Positions 1-8,685 of a stretch of 64,000 bases of DNA are shown here, piece by piece. The stretch is taken from NCBI GenBank assembly GCA_963804595.1, contig CAWDQZ010000020.1, forward strand, positions 62,001-126,000. Reading direction: 5' to 3'. This DNA is from DASUPK01 sp963804595 (lineage in GTDB: Bacteria; Actinomycetota; Thermoleophilia; Solirubrobacterales; 70-9). The translations under genes were made by a program, and so were the position numbers. Below the pieces are notes generated by a model. The model had not been told where the DNA came from and did not search any database. It was given only the letters and a program-made list of their open reading frames with translations. How positions within the stretch are numbered: position 1 is the stretch's first letter; every line of letters begins with the position of its first letter.

Positions 1-562
1 TGTCGGGCACGTAGAGGGCGTCGATCGTCGGCGTCAGGCGCTGTACCTCGCCCTCGTGGGCCTCGATGTGCTCGGCTAGGGGCAGCTCGAGGTCGTTCAG
101 GGTGTTCAGAGCCTCCGCCCCCATGACGACGATCATGCGCGGCTGCACGATCGCGATCTCTTCCGCCACCCGCGAGACGCAGGTCTCCGATGCCTCGCTC
201 GGATCGGTCAGCGGACACTTGGCGCAGAGCGTGCCGAAGACCACGATCGGGTCGATCGACAGTCGCTTGAAACTCTTCATCAGGGCGTTTCCGGCGCGGC
301 CGTAGAAGGCGACCCCCTCCTCGATCTCGGAGGGCGTCGCCGAGCCCTTCAGCATCAGGATGTCTGCCTGCGGGTGGCCGGAGCCCTGCACCGGCATCAC
401 GTTGCCGCGCGGGCAGTCGGCGCATTCCGAGAGCTCCCGGCCGAGGTCGTTCAGCTCCCGGATCGCGCGCTCGAGGTATTTCTCGCGAATCTCGTCGTCG
501 GTTATGGATGACACGGCGCCTTGCCTCTTCTTCGGCCCCGCCCCGGCCCCTTGCGGGTGCAT
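1..562 (-). CDS. Uracil-DNA glycosylase superfamily protein (3' end outside window)
   Basis: Reading the minus strand from an ATG at 562 gives an open frame to the window edge (at least 187 residues). It has a cysteine pair (ECADCPRG), a hydrophobic strand (ADILMLKGSATPSEIEEG), the FYGRAGNAL motif that corresponds to the FVGRAG loop of family 4-type UDGs, and a later FGTLCAKCP. This order is that of UDG-superfamily proteins that carry an iron-sulfur cluster. The usual catalytic GExPG motif is replaced by KGSATPSE, so uracil excision cannot be assumed. The ATG overlaps the stop of the upstream gene (TGATG), suggesting translational coupling. A GTG at 514 is an alternative start that removes a low-complexity basic N-terminus. 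The superfamily call is fairly safe; the exact substrate is unknown. Confidence 0.7.
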   Translation of the reverse strand, partial: MHPQGAGAGPKKRQGAVSSITDDEIREKYLERAIRELNDLGRELSECADCPRGNVMPVQGSGHPQADILMLKGSATPSEIEEGVAFYGRAGNALMKSFKRLSIDPIVVFGTLCAKCPLTDPSEASETCVSRVAEEIAIVQPRMIVVMGAEALNTLNDLELPLAEHIEAHEGEVQRLTPTIDALYVPD

Positions 563-2496
563 CAACTCTTGCTCGCGGGGCCGCGCCGATTGCGCGTCCT
601 CCGGCCGCCATCACGCGCCGCCAGGGACTTGCCGCCGCGGCCGCCGCTCGTCTGTAGGAACTTGAGCGCCTGGACGTAGACGAGGTTCTTGTGCCTGCGA
701 ACGATGTCGGCCTCCCGCATCGATTCGAGGAACTCCTGAGCGCCCTCGAAGTCCCGCAGCCGGATCTTGACGCTGCCCAGACCCTGCGCGACGTGGCTGT
801 CTGAGCCTGCTCCGGGGACGATCCGATACTTGCGGGCGAACTTGACGGCCTCTTCGTTGAAGGCGGAAAGGGTCACGCGCGGGTTGAAGACCTCGAGCAC
901 GTCGATGTCATCGACGATCTCGACCAGGTTCTCGTAGTCCGGGACCGAGTGCAGCCGGTCGAACGGATGGGGGACGTAGACGAGGCCGCCCTGCCGCCTG
1001 ATCTCCGTGATCGTCTCGGCCATCGACATGCCGCGTTCGATCCGCTCGCTCAGGAAGAGGCCGATCACCTCGCCCTCGTGGGCCGTCTTCACCTCCTCGG
1101 CCACGATCACCTTGATGCCGCCGATCCGGGCGGCGATCTCCCGCGCCTCCAGTGCGCCCGAGATCTCGTTGTGGTCTGTGATCGCGATCGCGCCCAGCCC
1201 CCGTTCCTTCGCGGTCTCGAGGAGCACCTCCGCGGGGGTCGCGCAGTCGGGCGAGTGGTCGGTGTGCATGTGGAGGTCGCAGTGGATGAATGAGCGGTCA
1301 CCCAGCCGCTTGCGGATCTCGGCGTTTCCCCCTTCGTCGTGCCGCCTCGAGACCAGCCGGCCGTAGACCGCCTCGACGTCATCGCTGACCACACTCCAGG
1401 GCCGTGCCTCGTCGCTGGAGCGGGCGGCATTCCGCAGGCCATCGCGGAGCGCGGGGTCACGGCAGAGCCGCTCCAGCTGGGCCGTCAGGGTGAGGACGTC
1501 CCCGAGCGGAAAGAGCAGCCCCCGCTCTCCCTCCCCGACCAGCTCACGGTAGAGCTCGAGGTCGGAGGCGACGGGCACCGCTCCCGCGGCGAACGCCTTG
1601 CGCAGGAGCCCGGGGGCGACCCGGACCCCGCCCGAGGTGAGAGAGACGATGTCGGCGCCGGCCAGGAACTCCGCCGGCTCTCCGTCCCGCGGCCGGACGA
1701 CCCGCAGCCGCTCCCTCAGCCTGCGGCTGACGCGGGCGAGCGGGTCCGTCGGGCCGTCGAACCAGATGACGCCCTCCCAGTCGAGCTCGTCGGGCAGCTT
1801 CCGCAGGGCCCGGAGCAGCAGCCGAAGCGCGCCGCGCTCCTCCTCCGCGCAGTAGGCGATCCGCACGCGGCCGGAGGGCGGCGGCGGCAGCCCGGGCTCC
1901 TCGACGTCGGCGCCCGGCCGGATCAGCTCGTACTGACCCGGGAAGAAGCGCTGGAGAAGCTGGCCGGTGGCCTCGTTGCTCGCGGTGCGGGCGTCGATTC
2001 GCCCGAAGAAGACCTCGACCACCATGCGCGCCACCTGGGTGGACAGGACCCGCTCCACCGGCTCGTGGAAGGTCGCCACGTTGAGGGACATCGAGTGGCG
2101 CAGGGCCGCGGAGCCCGTGCTCGGAGCGAACGGCTCATGGACGTGGACGATGTCCAGCGGAACGCTTTCGAGTAGGCGCTCGAGGGCGCCGCTCACGTCG
2201 ACCGGCAGCGGGGCCGGCCGGCGGCGGGGGCCGCTGGGGAGCGGGATGCTCTGGCCGATCGCGATCACGCGGGGGTTCTCGCCCTGCCAGACCGCGCCGG
2301 GATCGTCCTCAGCCTGGCGGATCAGTCGGCGGCTCTCTCGAATCGCCAGCCGCGAGTCCGACGGGGCGATGATCAGGACGCGATGGCCTCGCGACGCCAG
2401 CTCGGCCGAGGTCCGGTCCACGAACTCATTGATCTCGTGCCGCCGGCCCCAGGGGTGGGGTGAGACCTGTGCGATGGATAGGGAGCCGGCGCCCAC
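562..2496 (-). CDS. PimA-like glycosyltransferase domain fused to PHP-domain phosphoesterase
   Basis: This is a 644-residue two-domain protein. Residues about 5-385 follow the GT-B layout of phosphatidylinositol mannosyltransferase PimA: SPHPWG near the N-terminus, VHVHEPFAPS near 118-126, VATFHEP near 140-146, and WSVVSDDVEAVY near 367-378. Residues about 403-600 form a PHP domain with all metal motifs visible: DLHMHTDHS, ITDHNE, AEEVKT, VPHPFD and GSDSH. In the GT domain the acidic EX7E pair that binds the sugar nucleotide is missing; the region preceding AFAAG reads GGVRVAPGLLRK, with R and K where the two Glu should be. The GT half may therefore be a binding or scaffold domain while the PHP half looks active. 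It sits directly downstream of ino1 and starts on a GTG 6 nt after a TATGCT hexamer. Confidence 0.82.
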   Translation of the reverse strand: MGAGSLSIAQVSPHPWGRRHEINEFVDRTSAELASRGHRVLIIAPSDSRLAIRESRRLIRQAEDDPGAVWQGENPRVIAIGQSIPLPSGPRRRPAPLPVDVSGALERLLESVPLDIVHVHEPFAPSTGSAALRHSMSLNVATFHEPVERVLSTQVARMVVEVFFGRIDARTASNEATGQLLQRFFPGQYELIRPGADVEEPGLPPPPSGRVRIAYCAEEERGALRLLLRALRKLPDELDWEGVIWFDGPTDPLARVSRRLRERLRVVRPRDGEPAEFLAGADIVSLTSGGVRVAPGLLRKAFAAGAVPVASDLELYRELVGEGERGLLFPLGDVLTLTAQLERLCRDPALRDGLRNAARSSDEARPWSVVSDDVEAVYGRLVSRRHDEGGNAEIRKRLGDRSFIHCDLHMHTDHSPDCATPAEVLLETAKERGLGAIAITDHNEISGALEAREIAARIGGIKVIVAEEVKTAHEGEVIGLFLSERIERGMSMAETITEIRRQGGLVYVPHPFDRLHSVPDYENLVEIVDDIDVLEVFNPRVTLSAFNEEAVKFARKYRIVPGAGSDSHVAQGLGSVKIRLRDFEGAQEFLESMREADIVRRHKNLVYVQALKFLQTSGGRGGKSLAARDGGRRTRNRRGPASKS

Positions 2497-2502
2497 GGGC
2501 TC

Positions 2503-2508
2503 AGCATA
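2503..2508 (-). promoter_or_regulatory. Putative leaderless promoter -10 (TATGCT)
   Basis: On the minus strand TATGCT is followed by exactly six bases and then the GTG of the GT-PHP gene. No Shine-Dalgarno sequence is present, so transcription probably begins at the start codon. The hexamer lies in the tail of the ino1 terminator. Confidence 0.6.
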
Positions 2509-2533
2509 AGAAACGGGGGCCGAAGCCCCCGTT
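2505..2533 (-). terminator. Rho-independent terminator of ino1
   Basis: On the minus strand AACGGGGGC, a TTCG tetraloop and GCCCCCGTT form a perfect 9-bp hairpin at 2512-2533, followed by the T-rich TTCTTAT. It lies 24 bases after the ino1 stop codon and separates that operon from the GT-PHP gene. Confidence 0.85.
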
Positions 2534-2556
2534 CCACAGCCTGCAATCGCCTCTCG

Positions 2557-3738
2557 CTACTTCGCCTTGGCCTTCGCCTTGCCTGCGCCCTTGCCTGCGG
2601 GTACGCCGCGCTCGCGCGCGTACTTGGCGATGAACTCCTCGGTCTGCTCCCGAGCCAGCGAATCCGGGCGCTGGTTGTGCGGCGACTTCATCAGGTAGCT
2701 GGAGGGGCCGTCGAGCTGGCCCGTGATGCCATTGTTGAGGGCCAGCTTCACCAGCCGCACCGCATCGATGACGATGCCCGCGGAGTTCGGCGAGTCCCAC
2801 ACCTCGAGCTTGAGCTCGACGTTGAGCGGCACGTCGCCGAAGGCCTTGCCCTCGACGCGAATGTGCGCCCACTTGCGGTCGGTCAGCCACGGCACGTAGT
2901 CGGAGGGGCCGATGTAGACGTCCTCCGGCGGGAGCTCGTGGTCCATGATCGAGGTGACCGCGTTGGTCTTCGAGATCTTCTTGGACTCCAGCCGCTCGCG
3001 CTCGAGCATGTTGTAGAAGTCCATGTTCCCGCCGACGTTGAGCTGGCTCGTGCGCTCGATGCGCACGCCGCGGTCGGCGAACAGCCTCGCCAGCTGACGG
3101 TGGACGATCGTGGCGCCGACCTGGGACTTGATGTCGTCGCCGATGATCGGCAGCTCGGCCTCCTGGAAGCGCCGGTCCCAGTAGTCCTCGCGTGCGATGA
3201 ATACGGGGAGGCAGTTGACGAAGCCGACACCGGCGGCCAGCGCCTGCTCGACGTACCACTTCGTCGCCTGCTCCGACCCGACCGGCAGGTAGCAGACCAG
3301 GACATCGGTCTGCGTGTCCTGGAGGATGCCGACGATGTCCGCGGTCTCCCCGGGGGCCTTGGTGATCTTCTCCTTCAGGTACTTGCCGAGGCCGTCGTGA
3401 GTCATGCCGCGATGGACCTTGACTCCGAGCTTCGGCACGTCCGAAAACTTCATCGTGTTGTTCTGGCCGGACCAGATCGCCTCGGAGAGGTCCTTGCCGA
3501 CCTTGTCCGCGTCGATGTCGAAGGCGGCCGTGAACTCGATGTCACGAACGTGATACCCGCCGAGGTCCACGTGCATCAGGCCCGGGACCTGCTCGGCGGG
3601 GTCGGCGTCCTTGTAGTACTCGACGCCCTGCACGAAAGAGCTCGCGCAGTTCCCGACGCCGACGATCGCAACCCGGACCTTGTCGTCCCGGGCGCCGTTG
3701 CGGCGGGCGCCGTTGGCTCTTCCATTGACAGTGCTCAT
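2557..3738 (-). CDS. ino1: Inositol-3-phosphate synthase
   Basis: The 393-residue protein converts glucose 6-phosphate to 1L-myo-inositol 3-phosphate with NAD. It begins with a basic Asn/Arg-rich stretch and then the Rossmann motif VRVAIVGVGNCASS. It continues with family signatures such as WSGQNNTMKF, YLPVGSEQATKWY, GDDIKSQVGATI and NVGGNMDFYNM, and ends in an Ala/Lys-rich tail. Length and motifs match actinobacterial Ino1 enzymes. It is followed by a strong terminator and preceded by the phosphatidyltransferase gene 61 bases upstream, so it probably supplies inositol phosphate for the lipid-linked step encoded next door. Confidence 0.96.
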   Translation of the reverse strand: MSTVNGRANGARRNGARDDKVRVAIVGVGNCASSFVQGVEYYKDADPAEQVPGLMHVDLGGYHVRDIEFTAAFDIDADKVGKDLSEAIWSGQNNTMKFSDVPKLGVKVHRGMTHDGLGKYLKEKITKAPGETADIVGILQDTQTDVLVCYLPVGSEQATKWYVEQALAAGVGFVNCLPVFIAREDYWDRRFQEAELPIIGDDIKSQVGATIVHRQLARLFADRGVRIERTSQLNVGGNMDFYNMLERERLESKKISKTNAVTSIMDHELPPEDVYIGPSDYVPWLTDRKWAHIRVEGKAFGDVPLNVELKLEVWDSPNSAGIVIDAVRLVKLALNNGITGQLDGPSSYLMKSPHNQRPDSLAREQTEEFIAKYARERGVPAGKGAGKAKAKAK

Positions 3739-3799
3739 CGTGAGAATCCTCCTCGATAAGAAGAATCAGCTTTGAAACCACACTTGCGCGGCTGCGGAG

Positions 3800-4504
3800 T
3801 TACACGTCCTCGGCTGGAACCGCGTCCTGCGAGGGCGCCGGCTGGACCTCGGCACCGCGCCGCTTGAGCTCGTTCCTGACGTGCCAGACGCGCTGAAACA
3901 CGGTGAAAGCGGTCAGGGCCGCCATCGTGTAGATCGCCGGTGCCAGCAGGTCAGCGTCGAAGATCCCAGCTCCCTTCGCAAAGACGAGGCCGATCGAAAG
4001 TATGACTACCCGGACGGGGCGCGTTGCCAACCCCACTTTGCATTCGACACCCAGCGCCTCCGCGCGCGCCCTGGTGTAGGAGACCAGCAGCGAGCCGAGC
4101 ACGACCACGACGCACATCGCCGCGGCGAACTCGTCGCCCGAGAGGGCGAAGCGGTAGGCGACGGCGGTGAGGACGATGCCCTCCTCGGCCCTGTCGAGGG
4201 TGGAGTCGAGAAACGCTCCGAACAGGGTGCCCTTGCCCGATGCTCGCGCGTAGCGCCCATCGAGCGTGTCCATCACCGAGCCGATGATGAACGCGATGCC
4301 GCCAAGGAAGTAGAGGCCCTGCCAGATCAGGACGGCCGCCGCCAGGTTGCCGACCAGGCCCACCATGGAGATGGCGTTGGGCGTGAGCCGAGACTCGATC
4401 AGCCGGTTCCGCATCGCTGCGGAGAACTCGGCAGCGGTGGTCGGGCCACTGCCGGGCGGGGGCGTCCCGTTGGCGGGCAGGTCTCGCTGGTCGATGCTCA
4501 TCAT
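3800..4504 (-). CDS. pgsA: CDP-alcohol phosphatidyltransferase, probably phosphatidylinositol phosphate synthase
   Basis: This is a 234-residue integral membrane enzyme. The CDP-alcohol signature is complete: DTLDGRYAR, then eight residues, then GAFLDSTLDR, giving the D-x2-DG-x2-AR-x8-G-x3-D-x3-D pattern. About five further hydrophobic segments follow. Linked to ino1, the most likely reaction is transfer of inositol 3-phosphate onto CDP-diacylglycerol, as in mycobacterial PIP synthase; phosphatidylglycerophosphate synthase is the alternative. The frame stays open further upstream, but that stretch overlaps the PAP2 gene. I chose the ATG at 4504 (a second ATG is at 4501) because the conserved protein begins there. 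The C-terminus is a basic, polar cytoplasmic tail. Confidence 0.88.
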   Translation of the reverse strand: MMSIDQRDLPANGTPPPGSGPTTAAEFSAAMRNRLIESRLTPNAISMVGLVGNLAAAVLIWQGLYFLGGIAFIIGSVMDTLDGRYARASGKGTLFGAFLDSTLDRAEEGIVLTAVAYRFALSGDEFAAAMCVVVVLGSLLVSYTRARAEALGVECKVGLATRPVRVVILSIGLVFAKGAGIFDADLLAPAIYTMAALTAFTVFQRVWHVRNELKRRGAEVQPAPSQDAVPAEDV

Positions 4505-4550
4505 TGAACGGGTTGCGCCTCGTTGCTCTGCGACGCACCCACAGATATTG

Positions 4551-5387
4551 CTATGCCGGCGCCGCCTCGGGCTCTGGCTGCGGTTCGAGGTCGCCGGTCG
4601 GTGCGCTGCGGGTCGCCGAACCGAAGGACCAGTCCGAGTTGAGCCGGGCGAGCAGCATAGCGACGCCGACCGCGAGGGCCGCAGTAAGCAGCCCAAATAC
4701 GGCATCGAGCCAGAAGTGGTTGCCGCTCGCGACCACCACATACGTCATCAGCAGTGGATAGGCGAAGAAGAGCGCCTTGAGCGCGCGCGGCCGAATCAGC
4801 AGGCCCAGCGACCAGGCGAGAATCACGGAGAGCCCCACGTGCATCGAGGGGACCGCAGCGAAGGGGTTGAAGAAAGGGTCGCCGGGGTTGGAGAGGAGCG
4901 GGTTGTTCCCGGTCACCGAGCTCGAGGGATCGAGGCCGAGCTCCGGCAGGAAGCGCGGTGGCGCGGTCGGGAAGAGCGCATAGCCGATGACCGAGATCGC
5001 CATCGCCGCGAAGACCGCGTTGCGGACGAAGCCGTAGCTCCCCCGGTAGCCGAAGTAGAGGATCGCCAGCATCAGGCAGCTGCCCTTGAAATGCAGGTTC
5101 GCGTAGCCCCAGCGCGCGAACTCGGCCGGCCAGCCTGCATCGACGGCCCAGTGCTGCACGCTCGGCTCGATCAGCAGACCGAGTGAGCGCTCCGTGCTGA
5201 CCAGGTCGCGGGCGTGCGAGAAGGAGAGGCCCATGCTGCCGTCCACGGCGCCCCTGGCGTGCCGCCATGCCCAGTAGGCGGCGGCGAGCAGAGCGAGCTG
5301 GAGGAGGAGGTCAAGGGGATCGATGGGCAGCAGCGATGAGCCGAGCCCCCGGGTGCGTTCGGCGGCCCGGCGGGCGGTCTCCCTCAA
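4551..5387 (-). CDS. PAP2 / Aur1-like inositolphosphotransferase family protein
   Basis: This 278-residue polytopic membrane protein carries a PAP2 core: TAPPRFLPE, then VPSMHVGLS, then SGNHFWLDAVFG, giving the active-site His of PSMH and the His/Asp of NHFWLD. These spacings resemble the Aur1/Ipt1 branch, which includes fungal inositol phosphorylceramide synthase, rather than ordinary phosphatidate phosphatases. It lies between pgsA and a large membrane protein, whose stop codon it overlaps by 4 bases, and is the second PAP2 gene in this operon. A role in moving phosphoinositol or another head group between lipids fits the context but is inference. A hydrophilic Pro/Glu-rich tail ends the protein. 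Confidence 0.82.
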   Translation of the reverse strand: MRETARRAAERTRGLGSSLLPIDPLDLLLQLALLAAAYWAWRHARGAVDGSMGLSFSHARDLVSTERSLGLLIEPSVQHWAVDAGWPAEFARWGYANLHFKGSCLMLAILYFGYRGSYGFVRNAVFAAMAISVIGYALFPTAPPRFLPELGLDPSSSVTGNNPLLSNPGDPFFNPFAAVPSMHVGLSVILAWSLGLLIRPRALKALFFAYPLLMTYVVVASGNHFWLDAVFGLLTAALAVGVAMLLARLNSDWSFGSATRSAPTGDLEPQPEPEAAPA

Positions 5388-7015
5388 CGCCCGCCCCCGT
5401 GCGGGGTCGACGGCACGTGGCTTCCCGCTGACCCGTACTGGATCGCCGGCTCCTCATGGCAGCGCGGTCCCGAGCTGATCGCCCTCACCGGCGAAAAGTC
5501 GATGCCGACCCGGAAGCGCCCGGGGGTCTCGACGTCGAGCATCGTGTAGCCGCCCGGGGCCTGCTCGACGCAGCCGGTCCCCTGCTCAATCGACCAGTAC
5601 GGCGTCCAGTGCACCCGGACGAGAACGGTCCCGGGCGCGCTCGTGTCGACCACGAAGCCCTGCGGACGGAGCTTCACCATCTTGCCGCCGATCGCGAGCG
5701 GAGACGGATTGCGCACCTTGTAGACGGTCCAGTCCGAGCTCTTGTAGACCTGGTCGAGGTACCGGGGAGGCCCGCGCTTCAGCATCTTCCTCTCCGGCAG
5801 GGCGGCATAGTCCAGGGGCGCGTGGGGGACGGCGACGTAGCCCACGCCGAGGTCGTCGAGCCAGCTCCGGTACTGGGGACCGGTCAGCGGGGCAGACTGG
5901 TAGAAGAGCGGATTGAGCTTGCGGTCGAGTTGGCGCTCCCAGCCGCGGGCGATGTAGATCCCGTGCGGCACGTAGGCGGACTCCCAGTGGTGCTCCTCCG
6001 GCAGAACCTCGACCCGGTAGGCATCGTGGCGGGGCTGCCCTCGCAGGAAATCCACGAGCGGCGCATAGAACCCGGGTTTGACCGAGGGCTGCGCGCTCAC
6101 CTGTTCGAGGTCCCTGACGACGGGGGACCACTGCCAGTAGATCAGCACCGGGACCAGCAGGACGAGGTAGAAGCGCTGGCGGCGCCAGAGCCCGAAGGCG
6201 AGCGCGGGGCCGAGCAACAGTGCGCCCATCCGGGTGGCGTTCCCGCCCATCGGGGACTGGATCAGGAACGCCGCGGTGAGCGCCAGGCCGTAGGCCGCCA
6301 CCCCGTAGCGGAGGATCCGCTCGTCCCTGGGCAGAGCGAGAAACACCGCGAGCGTCACCAGGATGGCCGGCTGGTAGCTCGAGAACGTGAACGGCTCGGT
6401 ACCTCCCTCGGGGAAGGCCCACGACATCACCACCGCCATCCCGACCGCGACGACGGCGAGCTCGACGCCCGCGCGGGTGCGCTCCGCGACGGAGTAGGCG
6501 ATGGCCCCGCAGGCCAAGAAGAGCGCGGCGACGGGGCTCGCCAGCGGGGTGAGAGCGGCAAAGAAGATCGCCAGCAGACGGTGGTCTCGCTGCGCTGCGA
6601 AAACCGCGGCCAGGGCCACCGCCACACCGAGAGCGAAAGTCAGCCGGCCCGTGAACAGGCTGATCGAGGTGGCCGTCGCGAACCACGCCACCCCGAGCCG
6701 AGCTCGGTCGCCGAAGCGGCGATAGGCCATCGCGGAGAAGAGCAGGGACGCGACGATCGCCGCGATCACACCCACCCAGCGCGGGCCGATCAGCGCGCCG
6801 AGCGCCGGCAGCATCAACCCGTACCCGGGCATGTGGTGGCCGCCGAACCAGAAGTTGTCCCAGGCGGCGAGGCCCTGGCTGTCGAAGAACCCCGACCGAA
6901 AGACCTGGGCGGCGTGGTCCGCGCTATCCGGTTGGACGATCAGGTACGCGACGCCGAGAGCCGTCGCGACCAGCCCCGGCTCGCCGTAACGACGGAGCGC
7001 AGCTCGCGCGCTCAA
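5384..7015 (-). CDS. Large polytopic membrane protein of unknown function
   Basis: The 543-residue protein has about ten to twelve hydrophobic segments in its first 320 residues and then a soluble, probably extracytoplasmic, C-terminal half. Near the N-terminus it has an acidic loop (PDSADHAAQVFRSG) followed by WDNFWFGGHHMPGYG. This resembles the first periplasmic loop of GT-C glycosyltransferases, where an acidic residue after helix 1 is catalytic. I do not recognise a named family. It overlaps both neighbouring PAP2 genes by 4 bases (start and stop), so the three are made together. A GT-C type transferase or flippase acting on an inositol lipid is plausible but unproven. Confidence 0.7.
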   Translation of the reverse strand: MSARAALRRYGEPGLVATALGVAYLIVQPDSADHAAQVFRSGFFDSQGLAAWDNFWFGGHHMPGYGLMLPALGALIGPRWVGVIAAIVASLLFSAMAYRRFGDRARLGVAWFATATSISLFTGRLTFALGVAVALAAVFAAQRDHRLLAIFFAALTPLASPVAALFLACGAIAYSVAERTRAGVELAVVAVGMAVVMSWAFPEGGTEPFTFSSYQPAILVTLAVFLALPRDERILRYGVAAYGLALTAAFLIQSPMGGNATRMGALLLGPALAFGLWRRQRFYLVLLVPVLIYWQWSPVVRDLEQVSAQPSVKPGFYAPLVDFLRGQPRHDAYRVEVLPEEHHWESAYVPHGIYIARGWERQLDRKLNPLFYQSAPLTGPQYRSWLDDLGVGYVAVPHAPLDYAALPERKMLKRGPPRYLDQVYKSSDWTVYKVRNPSPLAIGGKMVKLRPQGFVVDTSAPGTVLVRVHWTPYWSIEQGTGCVEQAPGGYTMLDVETPGRFRVGIDFSPVRAISSGPRCHEEPAIQYGSAGSHVPSTPHGGGR

Positions 7016-7773
7016 GTCGTCGCGGGATGGAAGGACCAGACGGCGGGACGGGCGCGGGCCAGGGAGCTGGCCGCGAGCGTGGCGAGCGCTGCGACGAGCA
7101 GGCCTGCAGCACCGTCGATCCAGAAGTGGTTGGCGGTCACGACGACCACCCAGAAGACGAGCACCGGGTAGGCGACCCAGATGACCTTGGTGATCCTGTG
7201 CCGTGACACGAGCACACCGGTGATGCCGATCATCGTCGAGAAGGCGACGTGCATGGAGGGGATTGCGGCGTAGGGGTTGATGAAGAGCTTCACGAGGCCG
7301 GAATCGTGGTTCACCTGGGCGAAGTCGGTGATCGTGTCAACGAAGCCCTCCTGCGGGAAGAGCCGCGGGGGGGCGGTCGGCACCAGGGCGTAGCCGACGA
7401 TCGCAAGAGCCATGGCGACCATGAACATGTTCCGGACGAAATAGAAGTTCTGATTGCGGAAGACGTAGAGCCAGACGAGGAACGCTGTGGTCACGACGAA
7501 GTGGCTGTTCATGTACATGTAGTTGGCGAAGTCGATGACCCAGCCGTGGTTGATGAAGACTGACTGGAGGCTCGGCTCGAAGAAGGTGTGGAGACTCTTC
7601 TCGAGCGAGATCACGTTCGCCCCATTGACGAACGCCTGATCGCGCGCGCCATCCGCGATGCCGCGAACGGCCTCGTAACTGAGCTCGGCCAGAACGAAGA
7701 GGCCGAGCTGCTTGCCGGCGTCCCCATAGCCATGGGGCAGCCAACTGCCGAGTCTGTTGATCAGGGAGCGCAC
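7012..7773 (-). CDS. PAP2 / Aur1-like inositolphosphotransferase family protein
   Basis: This is a 253-residue membrane protein paralogous to the PAP2 protein at 4551-5387. Its motifs are TAPPRLFPQEG, then NPYAAIPSMHVAFS, then VTANHFWIDGAAG, with His and Asp in the expected catalytic places. About six hydrophobic helices are visible. It is the first gene of the inositol-lipid operon; its GTG lies 9 bases after a TAGAAT hexamer with no ribosome-binding site. Two different Aur1-like enzymes flanking one membrane protein suggests two successive head-group transfers, or a pair with different acceptors. That is inference from order alone. Confidence 0.82.
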   Translation of the reverse strand: MRSLINRLGSWLPHGYGDAGKQLGLFVLAELSYEAVRGIADGARDQAFVNGANVISLEKSLHTFFEPSLQSVFINHGWVIDFANYMYMNSHFVVTTAFLVWLYVFRNQNFYFVRNMFMVAMALAIVGYALVPTAPPRLFPQEGFVDTITDFAQVNHDSGLVKLFINPYAAIPSMHVAFSTMIGITGVLVSRHRITKVIWVAYPVLVFWVVVVTANHFWIDGAAGLLVAALATLAASSLARARPAVWSFHPATT

Positions 7774-7872
7774 GACCGGAAGATTCTAATAACCCAGTGA
7801 TTACACCTTCGTGACCGATGCCACTCTTCTTCCCCGGTTGTTTCGGGTCCGAACGAGCGGACTGGGAGACCC

Positions 7873-8685
7873 GTGCGAGCGCCTGAATATCCTCGCTCCG
7901 TGCCTCTGCCAGCCAAGATAGTCCTCGCCGACGGCGGGACCGTGACCCTTCCCCCCGGAAAGCCGCCGCGAATCCCGAAGCGGGATCCTAGCTGGCGGCG
8001 CCCCTCACGGCGTCGGGTGCTCGCCATCCGGGACCGGCTGCGCGAGCTCTACGGGCGGCCGGTGAGCGACCCGCACGGGCACCCGATCGCCGAGCTCGTT
8101 CGCGGTGTGCTCTCGCAGAACACCAACGACCACAATCGCGATGTCGCCTACCGCCGGCTCCGGGAACGGTTCCCGACCTGGGAGGACGTCAGGGACGCTC
8201 CGACCGAGGAGGTCGAGGAGGCGATCAGGCCGGGCGGGCTCAGCCCCACCAAGGCGCCGCGGATCCAGGAGATCATCGGAGAGCTCGGTGACCCGCCGGA
8301 CCTGGACTGGCTCGCCGATGCTCCGCGTGACGAGGCACTCGCCTTCCTGACCGGTCTGCCCGGCGTGGGCCGCAAGACCTCTGCCGTGGTCCTGCTCTTC
8401 ACCTTCGGGCGCCCCGAGATCCCGGTCGACGTCCACGTGAAGCGGGTGGGCGAGCGCCTGGGCCTGTTCAGGCCCGGTGCCTCGTTCGAGGAGGCCCACG
8501 ACGAGATGCTCGCGATCACCCCGCCCGAGGACGCCTACGAGCTCCACATCAACCTGATCCGCCACGGGCGCGCGGTCTGCCGGCCCCGGCCACGCTGCTG
8601 GGAGTGCGGGCTTCGCCGCATGTGTCCCTGGTATCGCCGGCACAAGGGCGAGGTACGGGCCAATATGCTCCCGCGCCAGAGATGA
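7873..8685 (+). CDS. Endonuclease III-like HhH-GPD base-excision DNA glycosylase
   Basis: This 270-residue protein of the HhH-GPD superfamily carries the helix-hairpin-helix GLPGVGRKTSAVV with the catalytic Lys, followed by IPVDVHVKRV with the catalytic Asp. A C-terminal cysteine quartet (VCRPRPRC, WEC, RRMC) is suitable for a 4Fe-4S cluster. It probably removes oxidised or mismatched bases and nicks the abasic site. The GTG at 7873 was taken as start; a GTG at 7900 in the same frame would remove nine residues. The N-terminal 45 residues are basic and longer than in E. coli Nth. Its stop codon overlaps the ATG of the cytochrome gene (ATGA). Confidence 0.88.
   Translation: MRAPEYPRSVPLPAKIVLADGGTVTLPPGKPPRIPKRDPSWRRPSRRRVLAIRDRLRELYGRPVSDPHGHPIAELVRGVLSQNTNDHNRDVAYRRLRERFPTWEDVRDAPTEEVEEAIRPGGLSPTKAPRIQEIIGELGDPPDLDWLADAPRDEALAFLTGLPGVGRKTSAVVLLFTFGRPEIPVDVHVKRVGERLGLFRPGASFEEAHDEMLAITPPEDAYELHINLIRHGRAVCRPRPRCWECGLRRMCPWYRRHKGEVRANMLPRQR

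Noticed and set aside
2677..3759. Long 360-residue plus-strand open frame opposite ino1
   Set aside because: It is the antisense shadow of a strongly conserved gene, with Val/Asp/Leu-rich composition typical of reversed GC-rich codons.
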